Shown: positions 11,690 through 22,493 of the stretch, piece after piece
Layout: every line of letters begins with the position of its first letter
How positions within the stretch are numbered: the stretch's first letter is position 1
DNA from: Gracilariopsis chorda
Taxonomy: Eukaryota > Rhodophyta > Florideophyceae > Gracilariales > Gracilariaceae
DNA length: 64,000 nucleotides
Reading direction: 5' to 3'
Assembly (NCBI GenBank): GCA_003194525.1
Contig: NBIV01000156.1
Coordinates: 1 to 64,000 of the forward strand
Translations under genes and position numbers: made by a program
Notes under the pieces: generated by a model
What the model saw: the letters and a program-made list of their open reading frames with translations, nothing else
Databases searched by the model: none
What the model was told of the DNA's origin: nothing

Positions 11690-12128
11690 CTTATGCCCAT
11701 TCTGGAGACAATTACGACCATAATTTGGGTCGTAATCCCATGTCCGTAAGGGTTACTTACCTGCCAGGTTCTGTCGCAAAGTTCGTACGATACGCTGACC
11801 AATATCTGGACACCCGTCGGTTCGTTACGATTCCCAACTATGCATGAGACAAGACCAATTTCCAGGAGGACTCCTGGTACAACCGCTGGTTCCACCTTCC
11901 TGCTGATGCCCGTTCCATCTCGCGATGAAAACCCTCTGGTTCCGTCCTACATGCTTTTTCTGAGTTGTGGCGAAGAGGCAGACTACCAATGGTTGTTGAA
12001 CAAGCTTCTGGAGGACTTGTAATCCATGCATGGTGACCCTAAGGCTCCATTTCCTTCTATTGGTCACAACCTCCTCGTGCTGGCCCGCTTCAAGCCGTAA
12101 TACGACCGCTTGTAATGTTTATCCAACC
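11690..12128 (+). pseudogene. cORF of element C, 5' part, cut by B
   Basis: The translation aligns with the B cORF: FVRYADQYLDTRRFVTIP corresponds to LATQYLDAVRFGRIPSV, and EDSWYNRWFHLP to EEAWRARWAHLP. In-frame stops and a frameshift occur (TGA after SISR; the frame changes before EEADYQWLLNKLLEDL, which matches EVGYQSRLQRLLKRMQDD). The frame is interrupted at 12,128 by the left LTR of B and continues after 23,110. Confidence 0.8.
12124..12128. repeat. Target site duplication of B, left copy
   Basis: CAACC directly before the left LTR; the same 5 bp directly follow the right LTR at 23,110-23,114. Confidence 0.93.
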
Positions 12129-12744
12129 TGTGGGGAAGCGTAGTGCTTAAATGAAAGGTGCCAACCGGTCAGCCGAGGCTTCAGCGGTTGGTGGGTGTAG
12201 TTTCCTAGGAAGCCCGGACGGAGGATGGGCTCAAGGATCCGAAGCGGTGGGTCAGGAGACGTCGGGCGAGGGCGGTGGAACCGGACGGACAACTGCGCCA
12301 GGCGTGGTCAGTGTGCACGCGTTCGGTGTTGGCGGTCGTGTACCACTAGTGGTGACCGGTCGGACTAGCTGCGCTACCTAGTGCGCCGTCTGTATCGCGA
12401 ACTAGAAGTAGGTGCTCGTAGACTTGGTCAAGGAACGTCTAGCTTTACTCGAAAAGGGGTAGTGACCGTAGTGGTACCTATATACTAGCCCAGGCCCTAG
12501 TGGCTCACCTCGAGGGCACTGTAATGGGCCTCGAGGTGCAGGCCCGTCGGCCGCACATGGGTCACTAATACTACCCTAGCTAGAAATACTAAAAATTAGT
12601 GTACCGCACGGAAAATCTCGGTACGCGTTCTGATCATGTGCACAAGCACGCACGTGTACAACCTGTCCGATTCCCGGTCCGTCACCCGCTCGGCCGCTCG
12701 GTTACTCGCATTCCCCACCTTACCCGCACGTCCGCTATTCCACA
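12129..12744 (-). repeat. 3' LTR of element B
   Basis: 616 bp, TGTGG to CCACA, about 99% identical by eye to 22,494-23,109. Confidence 0.96.
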
Positions 12745-12757
12745 TACCTCCCTTCTT
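12745..12757 (-). other. Polypurine tract of element B
   Basis: On the minus strand the sequence just before the 3' LTR is AAGAAGGGAGGTA, the expected plus-strand primer site. Confidence 0.7.
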
Positions 12758-13483
12758 AGTTCGCGCCACGTCCTCGTGGCGCGCCCATGTCCGGTCGGTC
12801 GCGATGGCGGAGGTAAGTGCAATTCGGTCAGACGGTACGCACTCGGCGCACCCTACGACATGTCTGACTGCGGTGGCCGAATGCCACCTGCGTGGTCAGA
12901 CACTTAGGTACGCCTTCGTCGACCGTTCGGTTGAATGCCAAAATCCATTGGCGAGTGGCGCGCCATCAGACCGAATAGCGGGACGCCCCGCCCTTTCCAT
13001 CAAGAGGTTCGCACCGCCTTCTCCCAATAGCGGAATGCACCGTACACTTCAGGGGGTAGCATCGCCGTGTAGGAACAGCACAGCATGCCCAGGCGCCGAG
13101 CCACGCGCGATAGGCGCGGGCGCACGGAAGTGGCCTGCCCAGGCGGGGGGGAGAATATGTCAGTTTCTCCCGAACGGTCTTGGTCTTGAGGCCTTTGGCC
13201 GGTTGCGAGGTGGGCGGAGATCGGAGAGCGGTCGGGTTCCAGGGCGGGCGTCGTGTTCCCGTCGGTATGAGCCATTACTTTCCAAGCGGTTGCGACGGCG
13301 TAGTGTTCCGACAGTCCCAACGTCCACTTACTGCCCGGCGTGGACAGAGGTACCAGGGGTACGTGGCGGCTGGAGGGGGATGGTGCATACTGTAGCCAAG
13401 GGGGCGTCCTAGTACCCGTCCTATGAGGGTCGCGAGGTGGCATGGGCGGGGCTGCATTAACCCGGTTATTGTCCGTACGGGCG

Positions 13484-13490
13484 TTTATAA
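13484..13490 (+). promoter_or_regulatory. TATA-like box before the B cORF
   Basis: TTTATAA lies 126 bp before the ATG at 13,616, on the cORF strand. Sequence evidence only. Confidence 0.35.
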
Positions 13491-13564
13491 CCGCGCCGTG
13501 GCGGTCGTTGCCTGGGTATGCATTTGCTCGCCGTCCGTTCGGGTATCCTTCTTCCTTCCTTTTG

Positions 13565-13631
13565 GTGAGTTCCTCCCTAGCGCCTCGCCAGCTTCTCCCG
13601 CTACTAATACCCGCCATGGTTCCTTCCCCAG
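13565..13631 (+). other. Intron-like segment in the leader of the B cORF
   Basis: A GTGAGT donor, a TACTAAT branch-point-like motif and a TTCCTTCCCCAG acceptor delimit 67 nt. If spliced, the ATG at 13,616 would be removed and the first in-frame ATG would be at 13,688. Not proven. Confidence 0.35.
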
Positions 13632-15916
13632 TCACCACCGACTCCAAACCAACAGCGTGCGCACCTCCCCTTGCCCTGCCATCAGCCATGCCTCTCCCTA
13701 CTGATCCTTATGCCCGTGCGGCTGGTCCGTCTTCGGGTAATATGCCCGTTGTTGCGCGCACGCTTCCTCTTCCCGGTCAGCATCTCGACCATCGGGCTCA
13801 GCGCGATTACTGTCCAAATCGTCAGGACCGCGAGCTTCCGCTGTCCGTGCTGGAGTATCAGCGCCTCGCGACGCAATATCTCGACGCTGTTCGGTTTGGT
13901 CGGATTCCATCCGTCCGGACCAATGCGGAGCTAAGCGTTCGTAATCCGAAGCGGACTGACGAAGAAGCTTGGAGGGCTCGTTGGGCCCATCTGCCAATCC
14001 CGCGCGGTGTTTACCCTGCTCGGACTTTCGGGCGATGCGATATGCCTTTTGTCCGTTGCACGGAGGAAGTGGGCTACCAGTCGCGTCTCCAGCGTCTGTT
14101 GAAGCGGATGCAGGATGACCCTTACTTTCCGGCGTCCGGGCGCCACAACCTGTTGGAGCTCATTATGTTTGAGCCCCCTTTTGACGAACTGTACTGGCTG
14201 CGTCGCTCCCTCTGGGGTGACAACGCCGCGACGGAAGCCCGTATTCGGTCATCGCTGGGGTACTTCTACTGCTGGCACAATTTCCAGTTCCATGACCTGG
14301 CACCTAGCGACCGAATCGGTGCGTACATGCCTATCCCGACGGGCTGGAAGGACTACGATGTAAGTCGCAACCTGTCGGTCCCGACTCCTCCAATTTTGGT
14401 GTATCACACCACCGAGGTGTTGAATTCTGGACCGTTTTCGGATCGCGTCTTCCAGATAGTATACGCGGAGTGGGCGCTGTTCTCTTTCATGGCCTTCCTT
14501 CAGGCTGCGATTAACGGCGTGTCCGTATACACCCGTGACCGGGATGCTCGGTTATACGAGATGGATGAAGGCCCACATTATGGCCGTCTGCTACCACTGC
14601 CGCTCGGCCTTGTGGACTTGATCCGCGGCATGGGGTTACAGAACATCCTGCGTGGCTCTCGGATCCCTACGGCCGGTGCGGAGCGTGCGTTGCGTCTGTC
14701 GGTGGAAACCGACTGGTCCAGTACCCCGGGCTTTCTGTGGTATGACTTCTTCACTGGGGAGATCCCCACCATGCCCGCCAGCGGGAACAGTGGGCCCATT
14801 TCCCGGCAGGAGCTTCCGGCCGGTGGTCGCCCCGAGTGGAAGGAGGTTACCGTCAGCAACTACTTCCCGAGCGGTTATCTGGAGTCGGACTTCCGTGCTG
14901 CCCCCAAGCCGATTTCACGCGGCCCGGTGGCCATTGGCCAGGCGCCTCCTCCGACATCGGTTCCTGTTGCTCCGCTGGGTTCCACCGGCTTCCGTTCGGT
15001 TCCTTATCCGACGACACCGTCCGTGCCCGCTCCAATCCGTCAGCGGGTGGAGAGGGGCTCGCAGACCGATGAGCCGTGGCTGACGCCCGCCATTGAAGAG
15101 GCTTTCGATGCCCTATGCACTGTGCGCGAGAGCTTCGGGGAGAGTAAGCCCGAATCGGTTGAAGCTGCTCTCCTGTCTGCCCGTACTTGGATTTGTCGCG
15201 TTCACACCGGCGTTCAGATGATGAGTCGGACTGCTGAGGAGCAGATGCGTCTCCTGGAGAGTATCCGCGTCCACTCGGTTCGGTCGTTGGAACTGTATGG
15301 CCACCTCCTTATGGAAGCTGAAGCCTACGATCCCGAAATGGCCTCGAACAATCCGGCCACGTTGGCCGTTGCTGTTGCCCTTGCCCGTCCGGAAGGTACT
15401 GCGGGTCCTCCTACCGGAGAGGCTCCCACGTTGGACGATTTGACCTTGCGGATGGAGGGTGAGCGTATCGCTTCCCAGGCCATCACGGACCTATATAAGG
15501 AGTCCCATGGCGGTCGGGGGGCTCCATCCGCTGTCGCGCCCGCGGTGGTGAACGAAGCGGTTGATCTTTATGAGGATGAGCCGATGCCTCAGGCGCCGGC
15601 TTCTGGTCCTCCCAGCGGTCCGCCGAGCGTCGTCGTTTCCGAGCTCGCCACGGTTTGGTCTGCCTCGTCGAGGGAGGGGAGCTTGCCTCCGATCCCGAGG
15701 CGGTCTGCCCGTGCCCAGACTCCTGGTCGTGGCCGTGGTCGCGGTCGTTCGGGTTCCTCGCGGTCTTACTTCATCTCAATAAAGTGTGTGCTTGGTTGTG
15801 TGTTATTCTTTCTAGGCTTATCCTTATCCGTTATTACCCCCCCCTCCCCTCTTAGGTTGAGATACTCCGTATCGGGTGATGAGGTTTGGGAGGCGGATGA
15901 GGAGTCGCCGCGTTGA
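13616..15916 (+). CDS. cORF of element B: convergent gene of unknown function
   Basis: About 766 codons from an ATG in a strong context (CCGCCATGG); an in-frame ATG at 13,442 would extend it. No family is recognised. The N-terminal 80 residues are Pro/Ala-rich. A central region of about 300 residues rich in Trp, Tyr and Phe is the part conserved in A, C and F (WRARWAHLP, LGYFYCWHNFQFHDL, PPILVYHTTEVL, PGFLWYDFF). A Pro/Ser-rich linker follows, then a helical segment (EEAFDALCTVRESF to HLLMEAEAYDPE) and an Arg/Gly-rich tail (RGRGRGRSGSS). It ends 159 bp before the convergent end of pol. An AATAAA at 15,778 lies inside the frame, so the true C-terminus may be earlier or in another frame. Retention in two lineages suggests a role in the element's cycle; regulator, particle component and silencing counter-measure are all open. 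Confidence 0.82.
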   Translation: MVPSPVTTDSKPTACAPPLALPSAMPLPTDPYARAAGPSSGNMPVVARTLPLPGQHLDHRAQRDYCPNRQDRELPLSVLEYQRLATQYLDAVRFGRIPSVRTNAELSVRNPKRTDEEAWRARWAHLPIPRGVYPARTFGRCDMPFVRCTEEVGYQSRLQRLLKRMQDDPYFPASGRHNLLELIMFEPPFDELYWLRRSLWGDNAATEARIRSSLGYFYCWHNFQFHDLAPSDRIGAYMPIPTGWKDYDVSRNLSVPTPPILVYHTTEVLNSGPFSDRVFQIVYAEWALFSFMAFLQAAINGVSVYTRDRDARLYEMDEGPHYGRLLPLPLGLVDLIRGMGLQNILRGSRIPTAGAERALRLSVETDWSSTPGFLWYDFFTGEIPTMPASGNSGPISRQELPAGGRPEWKEVTVSNYFPSGYLESDFRAAPKPISRGPVAIGQAPPPTSVPVAPLGSTGFRSVPYPTTPSVPAPIRQRVERGSQTDEPWLTPAIEEAFDALCTVRESFGESKPESVEAALLSARTWICRVHTGVQMMSRTAEEQMRLLESIRVHSVRSLELYGHLLMEAEAYDPEMASNNPATLAVAVALARPEGTAGPPTGEAPTLDDLTLRMEGERIASQAITDLYKESHGGRGAPSAVAPAVVNEAVDLYEDEPMPQAPASGPPSGPPSVVVSELATVWSASSREGSLPPIPRRSARAQTPGRGRGRGRSGSSRSYFISIKCVLGCVLFFLGLSLSVITPPSPLRLRYSVSGDEVWEADEESPR
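15778..15783 (+). promoter_or_regulatory. AATAAA with GT-rich downstream tract, cORF strand
   Basis: AATAAA is followed at once by GTGTGTGCTTGGTTGTGTG, a poly(A) signal plus GU-rich element pattern. One reading frame ends with TAA inside the AATAAA (after GLTSSQ); the long cORF frame reads through it. Confidence 0.5.
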
Positions 15917-16074
15917 GTTCATTCGCTGGTGGCGGAAAGACCGGCCAATCGTATTACGAAAATTTTGGCTGGCGGCGGAATGCCAGCCTTGGTTGTTCGC
16001 AAATAACGGTGCACGGTTGGCATCGAAAATATTAGCCAATAGCGTGCAGGGGTTGTGACGGTTCGCGTGATCAG

Positions 16075-19000
16075 TCACGGGGTTGGTGTGCGAGGTGCAG
16101 GTTGTCGGCGTGAACGGCGGCGACGACGCCAGTAACGTGCAACGAAGTGTTGTGGGATATTACCGGCGGGCTCGAGCGTATCATCCTCGGGTGGGTACCC
16201 GAACCACCGAACTCGGTACCTCATCCCGTTTGTGGTTTCTTCATGTCCGACTATTCGGTCTACGACCGCTTCACGTGGTCGTTCGTCGGACGGGGTCGAA
16301 GGGGAGACCGTTTGGTGGACGTAGGGGCCCGTTGGGTCTGTGTCCGGTGCGGCCGTCGTCTGGGGTTGCGCCGATCGGGAGGAGTCCGTGCGGGTGGTGC
16401 GCCGTGGCGCCCGAGTGATACGGTCGATGCTGACGTGGTTTTCAACGCCGTCTTCGTCGATGACGACGGTATCCTCCGTGGCGGTTACGACGCGGAACGG
16501 TCCCGTCGTTTTCGGAAGCAATTTCCGGTAGTTGCGGTTGTATTCGTCGACGTCCGCCTGTGGGGCTGTCGGCATCCATTCCGGTTGGTCCACGTAAACC
16601 TCGTCGCCTGGCTTGAACCGGGGGAGAGTCCGTACGGATCTGTCAAAGTCCAGCTTATACTGGCGCTGGGCCTGAGTCGTCCGTGTCCGTGCGGATGCTA
16701 AAGCGTCCCGAAGGCGGGCCAGGATGTATCCCTTCACCTGCGCGGGTGATGCGGTGTCCGGACCGTCATTGGGGACCGTCGTGGGTGACGTCTCCACCTG
16801 TACGCCGGGCGGATGCCGTGTTAGCACGAGATCAAACGGGGTGGTACCCGTAGTGCGGTGGACCTGGATATTGTATGCATAGGTCAGCGGCTGCACGTAC
16901 TCGTGCCATGCGGTCTGGTGCTCGGCCACGTAGTGGCGGAGGCGCTCCACGAGGGTCTTGTTAAACCGTTCGGCCTGCCCATTAGTTTGGGGGTGATATG
17001 CCGTAGCGGTTATATGTTTGACGCCAAGCATACTGCACACCGCTTCGAAGAACTTCGAGATGAATTGGGTTCCGTTATCGGTTAGTACATATAGCGGGAT
17101 CCCGTACGGGTAGACCCAGTTCTCCAGGAAAGCTTGGGCTACGGCAGACGCCGTAGTTGACCTCAATGGGATCGCGCGGCAGAACTTAGTGAACCGATCG
17201 GTGATTACCAAGACATATTGGTGACCCTTGGCGGACTTCGTAAATGGGCCGAGAATGTCCATCGCGACGAATTCCAGTGGACCCGCAGCTGGGAAAAGCT
17301 TCAGGAGCTTATGATGTCGCTTGCGACTCCCTCGAGTGGAGACGCATGTGCGACAATCCCGTACAGTTTGGAAAACGTCGTTGGCCATCCCGGGCCAATA
17401 GTAGTGCCGCCGGAGGATGTTATACATCTTTGTAGCACCCGTATGACCGGCGTACCTGGGGTAATGGGACAAGTACAGGAGTCTCTCTTGCAGAGTCTCC
17501 GCTACGTACCATTGGAGGGCCCCATCGAGCGGTGCCTTCCTTACCAATATCCCGTTTCGGTTCACGTCAAAGAGACTTTTCCCGTCTCCTACTTTCTCCC
17601 GTGCGGACAGGCAGAGGGGGTCCTTCGCCTGCTCCTGCAGGAACTCTTCCACCGATATCGGACTGACGTCCTCCATTTTGGTGTTCACCTCGAGCAACGT
17701 GGGTAGCCGCAGTCCAACTGGTCTTTCCCACGGCCAATCAACCATGACGGTCTCTTCTATACCGTCATAACAAACCGTGGTCACTGTTGGCGTTTCTTCC
17801 GCTTCGGGCTCGCTTCCGAGTAACAGACACGGGACCTCGTCCTCCAGTGCTTCTGTATCCTCACCGTCTGTACGGATCCTGGAAAGGGCGTCGGCTGCTT
17901 GGTGTTTTACTCCCGGGCGGTGTACGACGTCGAAGTCGTACTCCATGAGGCGGAGTCTCCACCTCGCTAACCGTCCGGACGCATCGGCTAAATTGAGGAT
18001 CCACCTCAATGAGTGATGGTCCGTTCGGAGAGTGAAACGCGTGCCTTCCAGGTACGGTTGCAGATGCAAGATGGCCCAGACTACGGCCAAGCATTCCCGT
18101 TCGGTTGTTGAGTATTTCCGTTCGGTTTTGCTTAATGACCGACTCCAGTAACCGATCGGTCGCAGATCACCTTCAGGTTGCTCCTGGAGGAGACAGCATC
18201 CGACCTGGGTGTTACAAGCGTCTGTGTCCAGGACGTACTTGTATCCGTTTCGGGGGAGGGCCAGTATTGGCGGGCGTATGAGACGTTGGCGCAGATCGTC
18301 AAACGCCTCATATTCCGCATCGGTCAGTGTCTCAAACTCGAAGGGCTGGTCTTTCTTCAGTTTCCGGTTGAGCGGGCTGGCCATGCGAGCAAATCCCTCT
18401 ACAAAGCGACGGAACACGTTGCATAGGCCAAGGAACGAGCGGAGTTCCGTCTGGTTGGTAGGGGGTTTCGCCTGCCGCAAAGCGTCGCAAGCTTTGCCAG
18501 ACACTTGTAGCCTGCCTGGACGGATCACATGGCCGAGATAGTCGACCGCCTGATGGAAGAAGAAGCACTTCTCCAGGCGTAGAGTGATGCCAGCCGAACG
18601 AAGGAGTTCCAGTACGGTCTGTACATGCCCAAAATGCTCTTGGACCGATCGGGAGTATATTATGACATCGTCTAGATATACTAGCGCGAATTGCCACTTG
18701 ACCCGTGAGAGGATGATGTCCAGCGCTCTCTGGAACGTAGCAGGTGCGTTTTTGAGACCGAACGGCAATCGAACATAACGGAACAATCCCATGTGGGAGG
18801 TGAATGTCGTTTTATCCCGATCGGACTCATCTACCTCGCACTGCCAATAACTGCTATTGGCATCTAGCGTGGTAAACACCACTGCATCGCCCAGTGAGTC
18901 AATGCACTCATCCATTCTGGGTATCGGATAAGTATCCCGTACGGTCATTGCGTTTAGGCGACGGTAGTCTACGCAAAAGCGTAGAGTGCCGTCCTTCTTT

Positions 19001-20263
19001 GGTGCAAATACGACCGGACTGGCCCATTCTGCGGACGACGGTTCTATCACACCCGCACGGAGTTGCTTCGTGACCTCTTCCCTTTCTAGGTCACGTCTCT
19101 TCTGTCCCGCTCGGTAAGGCATCTGGAAGATTGGCTTAGAGTCATCTTCCAGATGGATGCGTTGTTTGGCAATTGAGATTGCTCCCAAGTGTCTATCCCA
19201 CATACCCGAGAATGGTTGCAGAAAGTCGGTGATTCGTTCCCGTTCGGACTCATATTCATCGCCGATGCGGACTTTCTGCTTCCATCCGTCCTGGTCCACC
19301 ACTTCGGTCTGTAGTTCCTGTCCGTTCTGGTTGTCGTTTTAGGGTGTTGGGGCCCCCTCCTTAGATTCGTCGTCCCCGACGAATGGAGACGGTGAAATTA
19401 AGGCAACCAGTGCGGGCATGGCAAGACCGACTATGGTGTTCTTGGCCAGATGTATCGGGCTGTTCCCAAAGTTGGAAACTAGGACCCGGAAAGACCGTTT
19501 CGGGATAAGTTCCATGACGCCGTTGGCCATGAGCATGAGGCGCTTCTTTACCGTCTTCGGGTTCACTTGGAGGAACGAAAGTCCTCCAACGTCAGCGGTA
19601 ACCTGCACCTCCGCTTGGGCCATTGGCGGTATATTAACCGCCCGGGCGACACGAATCTTATTTGATGTCGAGTTGTCCGTCGTGGGAAGCGATTCCTGTA
19701 CGGTCATACTTTGGGCGCGCATAGACGCGCTCAGGAGTGCGACCGGTCGGGAGTGGTGAAAAGCAACCTGTTTCCGTTGTGGATAGATAGCCGTCACGTG
19801 CTTGTCGATAAAAGTAGTACCGAGCAAGCACGGGGTGGCCAGGTTTGTTGAGACTAAGAAGTGGTCCCACACACCAAGGTTACCGATTCGGATAAAAAGG
19901 CGGATGACACCCAAAGTCCGCATACGGTTACGGGACGCATCCGTAATGTTCGGGTGGTCTCGAGTAAGCAGTTTCGATTGCCATCCGGGCGGAATCAAAT
20001 TCACATGGACCAAGTTGGGCCCGGCGCCGGTGTCAAGGACACCAGTGACGGGTATCTGGACTTGGGAATCCAGACCGACCGAGAAACGGACTTTGTAATG
20101 CGCTCGATTAAAGAGCATTACCAGGTCGGTTTGCATGTTCCCAGGGTTGAGATCTTTGTCCGTAGGGGTTGCTTCCGTGGGATCGTGCGGTTCCGAATCG
20201 GGTTCTTCATAAGACCGCGCGGTTTCCGTGGTGAGGCTTTGTTGCCTCGGGGGGTGGCTCGCC
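16075..20263 (-). CDS. pol of element B (one in-frame TAA)
   Basis: Polyprotein for reverse transcription and integration. Domains on the minus strand: aspartic protease (VLDTGAGPNLV), RT (FCVDYRRLN, FTTLDANSSYWQ, YLDDVIIYS), RNase H (DTDACNTQVGC, TERECLAVVWA, TDHHSLRWIL), integrase zinc finger and core (AMDILGPF, LTDNGTQFISKFF, and E in NGQAERFN), GPF module (TTGPFRVV) and a C-terminal chromodomain (YRVRWFGYPPEDDTLEP, with Leu where Trp is usual). The frame is -1 relative to gag. A TAA at 19,339 separates the protease from the RT part (1,075 codons) with no frame change. All catalytic residues I can check are present, so the TAA is the only visible lesion. Confidence 0.94.
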
Positions 20264-20264
20264 T

Positions 20265-22457
20265 CTATGCACCCTCCGGGTAGTTTTCCGGAGCGGGTGG
20301 TGAATCGGCGTCCACCAGGTGGACCGGTGGGTTTGTCTGTTCCGAGCGGTGAGGGGGGTCCGTTTGGGCTTGCGGAAAGCCCTGGCGGGGCCCTTGGTAT
20401 CTCCGTCCGGGTCCGTTGTTGGGTGCAGTGCCGTGCGAGTTTCGAGGGAAATTATAGAACCCTTCCTCCTTACGGCGGTTGAACTTCACTTCCCGTGTGG
20501 CCAGTAAAGCCGCACGAACGCCCGGCGGTAGCATCCGGCAACAGTCCGGATCCCGGGACAGACAGATCCGGCACGGCTTGTCCATTAATCGTGCGGATGT
20601 GGGGGCCGCTCCCCGTGGAGGGGCGGTGAACTGGACCGCTCGGGACGAGTGCGACGTGGTGGTGGTGGGTGTCGTCGGAGGGGATGGTAAGGTTTTGCCA
20701 TTCCCAACGGCGAACACTTGTCCATCACCAAGTGCGGACTCGTATTCGTCCGAGTCGGTGTCCAAACTCATCACCTTCGAGCGTGTGCCCTTCCGATGAG
20801 TTGGCAGAGAATCCGTGCGGGTCGCCTGCCGTCTGGCGGCACGGTGCGTGTCGCCATACGATTCCGCATATCGGGCGAGGGCATTCAGGCCGATGTGCGG
20901 GTGACTTGTCAGATGATTTCTGACCTTGGACCGTATAGCGGGCAGCAAGTTCTCCACAAAGACGGACTTCAAACGTCTGTCCGAGGACACATTTCCGCAA
21001 CGGAGGGCTTTGTCCCAGAGCTTCTGAGCGAATTACGTTTCGGACATGCCCGACGACTGGCGGTAGTTTGTCACATCCGCGTATGCGTCTGCGATAACCT
21101 CGTCGGTCGCATATGTGGTCAACAGGAATTTGACCACTTCGGAGTATGTCCGTAAGGTTTCCCGGCTTCGGACGTCCACAGCGTTCGTCTCTCCCGTGAT
21201 GCGGGAGTGTACCAGCGAGTGGGCCGATCCGGTCAGATAGAACTGGAAGCACCAGAGAGCTGCGCCCTCTGTGATCCCGTTGTGGTCACATGCGGTCTTG
21301 AACCGCTGTAAGAAGCCCAGTACGGCGATAGGGTCCGATCCGGAGAACGGGTTACCCTTAAGCTGAATATCCAGCTTCTTGTGGTAGTGGCCAATATATT
21401 TGGCCACTTTAGAGTCGTACCGAGCGGACTTCTTCAATAGGCGGTAGGACCTGTAGTCTACCGCCTGTTTGAACAGGTCATTCAACGGCCTGATTCTCTT
21501 GAGCGACCTCTTGCCCGAACGGTACCGCAAATCACGCGAGTCATCACTCGCCTCTGAGTCCGACTGGTTGAACTCTTCTTCTGACTCTGTAAAGTACGAG
21601 CGGTCTGTGTCTGAGTCCGAACGGTCTCTACGTTTCCCACGGCGGGACCTTTTCTTCCCGCCGCGTTTCTTGTGGCCCGAGTTGGGAGACTTCCCCCGAC
21701 GGTCACGCTTGTCGCGAACTGAGCTCCCATCCTCGGACCTACTGTCGTCGGGATCTGTACTCGGTCCTGGTTGACTGGGGATAGCCGGCAGGTATACCAT
21801 TCGGGGAGCATCTCGATCGCTCCCGTTCGGTATTCCTGTACCGGTCTGTGGGTCTGGTGCGAAGCCCGTACGGTTTGAAACGTACTTTGGGAGTGCCTGG
21901 GGATCTTGTGGGTCCCCGGGCAGCGGCGGTTGTGCCCGACCAGGTGGAACGCCAACGAGGTTGACCCTTGGCTTCAAGCGTGTCACGACCTCCCTAGTAA
22001 CCGTGCGGACGATATCAGACTCCTGCTGCTCCATAATCTGAGGTATCCGATCAGCCAGATATTCTTCGACCGCCACGGGTACTCGAATCTCGAGTTCCGT
22101 GCGGACGAATACAGAAATGTGTGTCCGTATACGGTCCCACAAGTCATCGGATCCATAATTTCCGATCGGTCTTGATCGCGAAGGAACGCCCGTGCCTGGT
22201 GGTTGGGCTGGTGCCTGAGGTGCCGGCTGTCCGTGCGGTACCGAGGGAGCTGACGCACCTTGGCTGGCGCGCAGCAAGGCCTCGGGGTTTTTCGTGGCGG
22301 GTTGTAGGAGTGCTGACGCACTCCGGGTGCTTCGGTTTGTAACCGAGGCGGTGTCTGAAGCCGCCGCCGATGCGGCTTGAGACTCCGTAGCGGGCTTGGC
22401 TGGTTTGTGGCCCTCAGAGCCCTTCTGACTGAGAGGCTTCGGTAGCCTGGATTCCAT
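20265..22457 (-). CDS. gag of element B (one in-frame TAA)
   Basis: Structural protein, about 730 codons from the first ATG (22,455-22,457). The N-terminus is Pro/Ala/Ser-rich, a middle segment is basic and SR-like (KKRGGKKRSRRGKRRDR), then comes a capsid-like domain (GNPFSGSDPIAVLGFLQRF, VVKFLLTTYATDEV, VFVENLLPAIRSKV). The C-terminus has a Cys-rich motif (CRICLSRDPDCC) in place of a standard CCHC knuckle and Gly/Arg/Asn-rich sequence. An in-frame TAA at 21,033-21,035 follows SGMSET; the aligned residue in element D is Asp. Frame and homology continue past it. pol overlaps the end in the -1 frame. Confidence 0.9.
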
Positions 22458-22474
22458 TTCGGCCCGTATTGGTT

Positions 22475-22492
22475 TTCTAGGTCGGGAGACCA
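22475..22492 (-). other. Primer binding site of element B
   Basis: TGGTCTCCCGACCTAGAA on the minus strand, one base inside the 5' LTR; identical to the A and D sites although the LTRs are unrelated in sequence. Confidence 0.75.
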
Positions 22493-22493
22493 A

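Noticed and set aside
12636-13412. 258-codon plus-strand frame starting in the B LTR
   Set aside because: Starts inside an LTR, overlaps an equally long minus-strand frame (13,000-13,689), low-complexity composition and no homology to the cORF of A, C or F.
15775-15850. C-terminal membrane-like segment of the B cORF, suggesting an envelope-type protein
   Set aside because: The hydrophobic residues come from translating AATAAA and the GT-rich tract; not seen in A or C.
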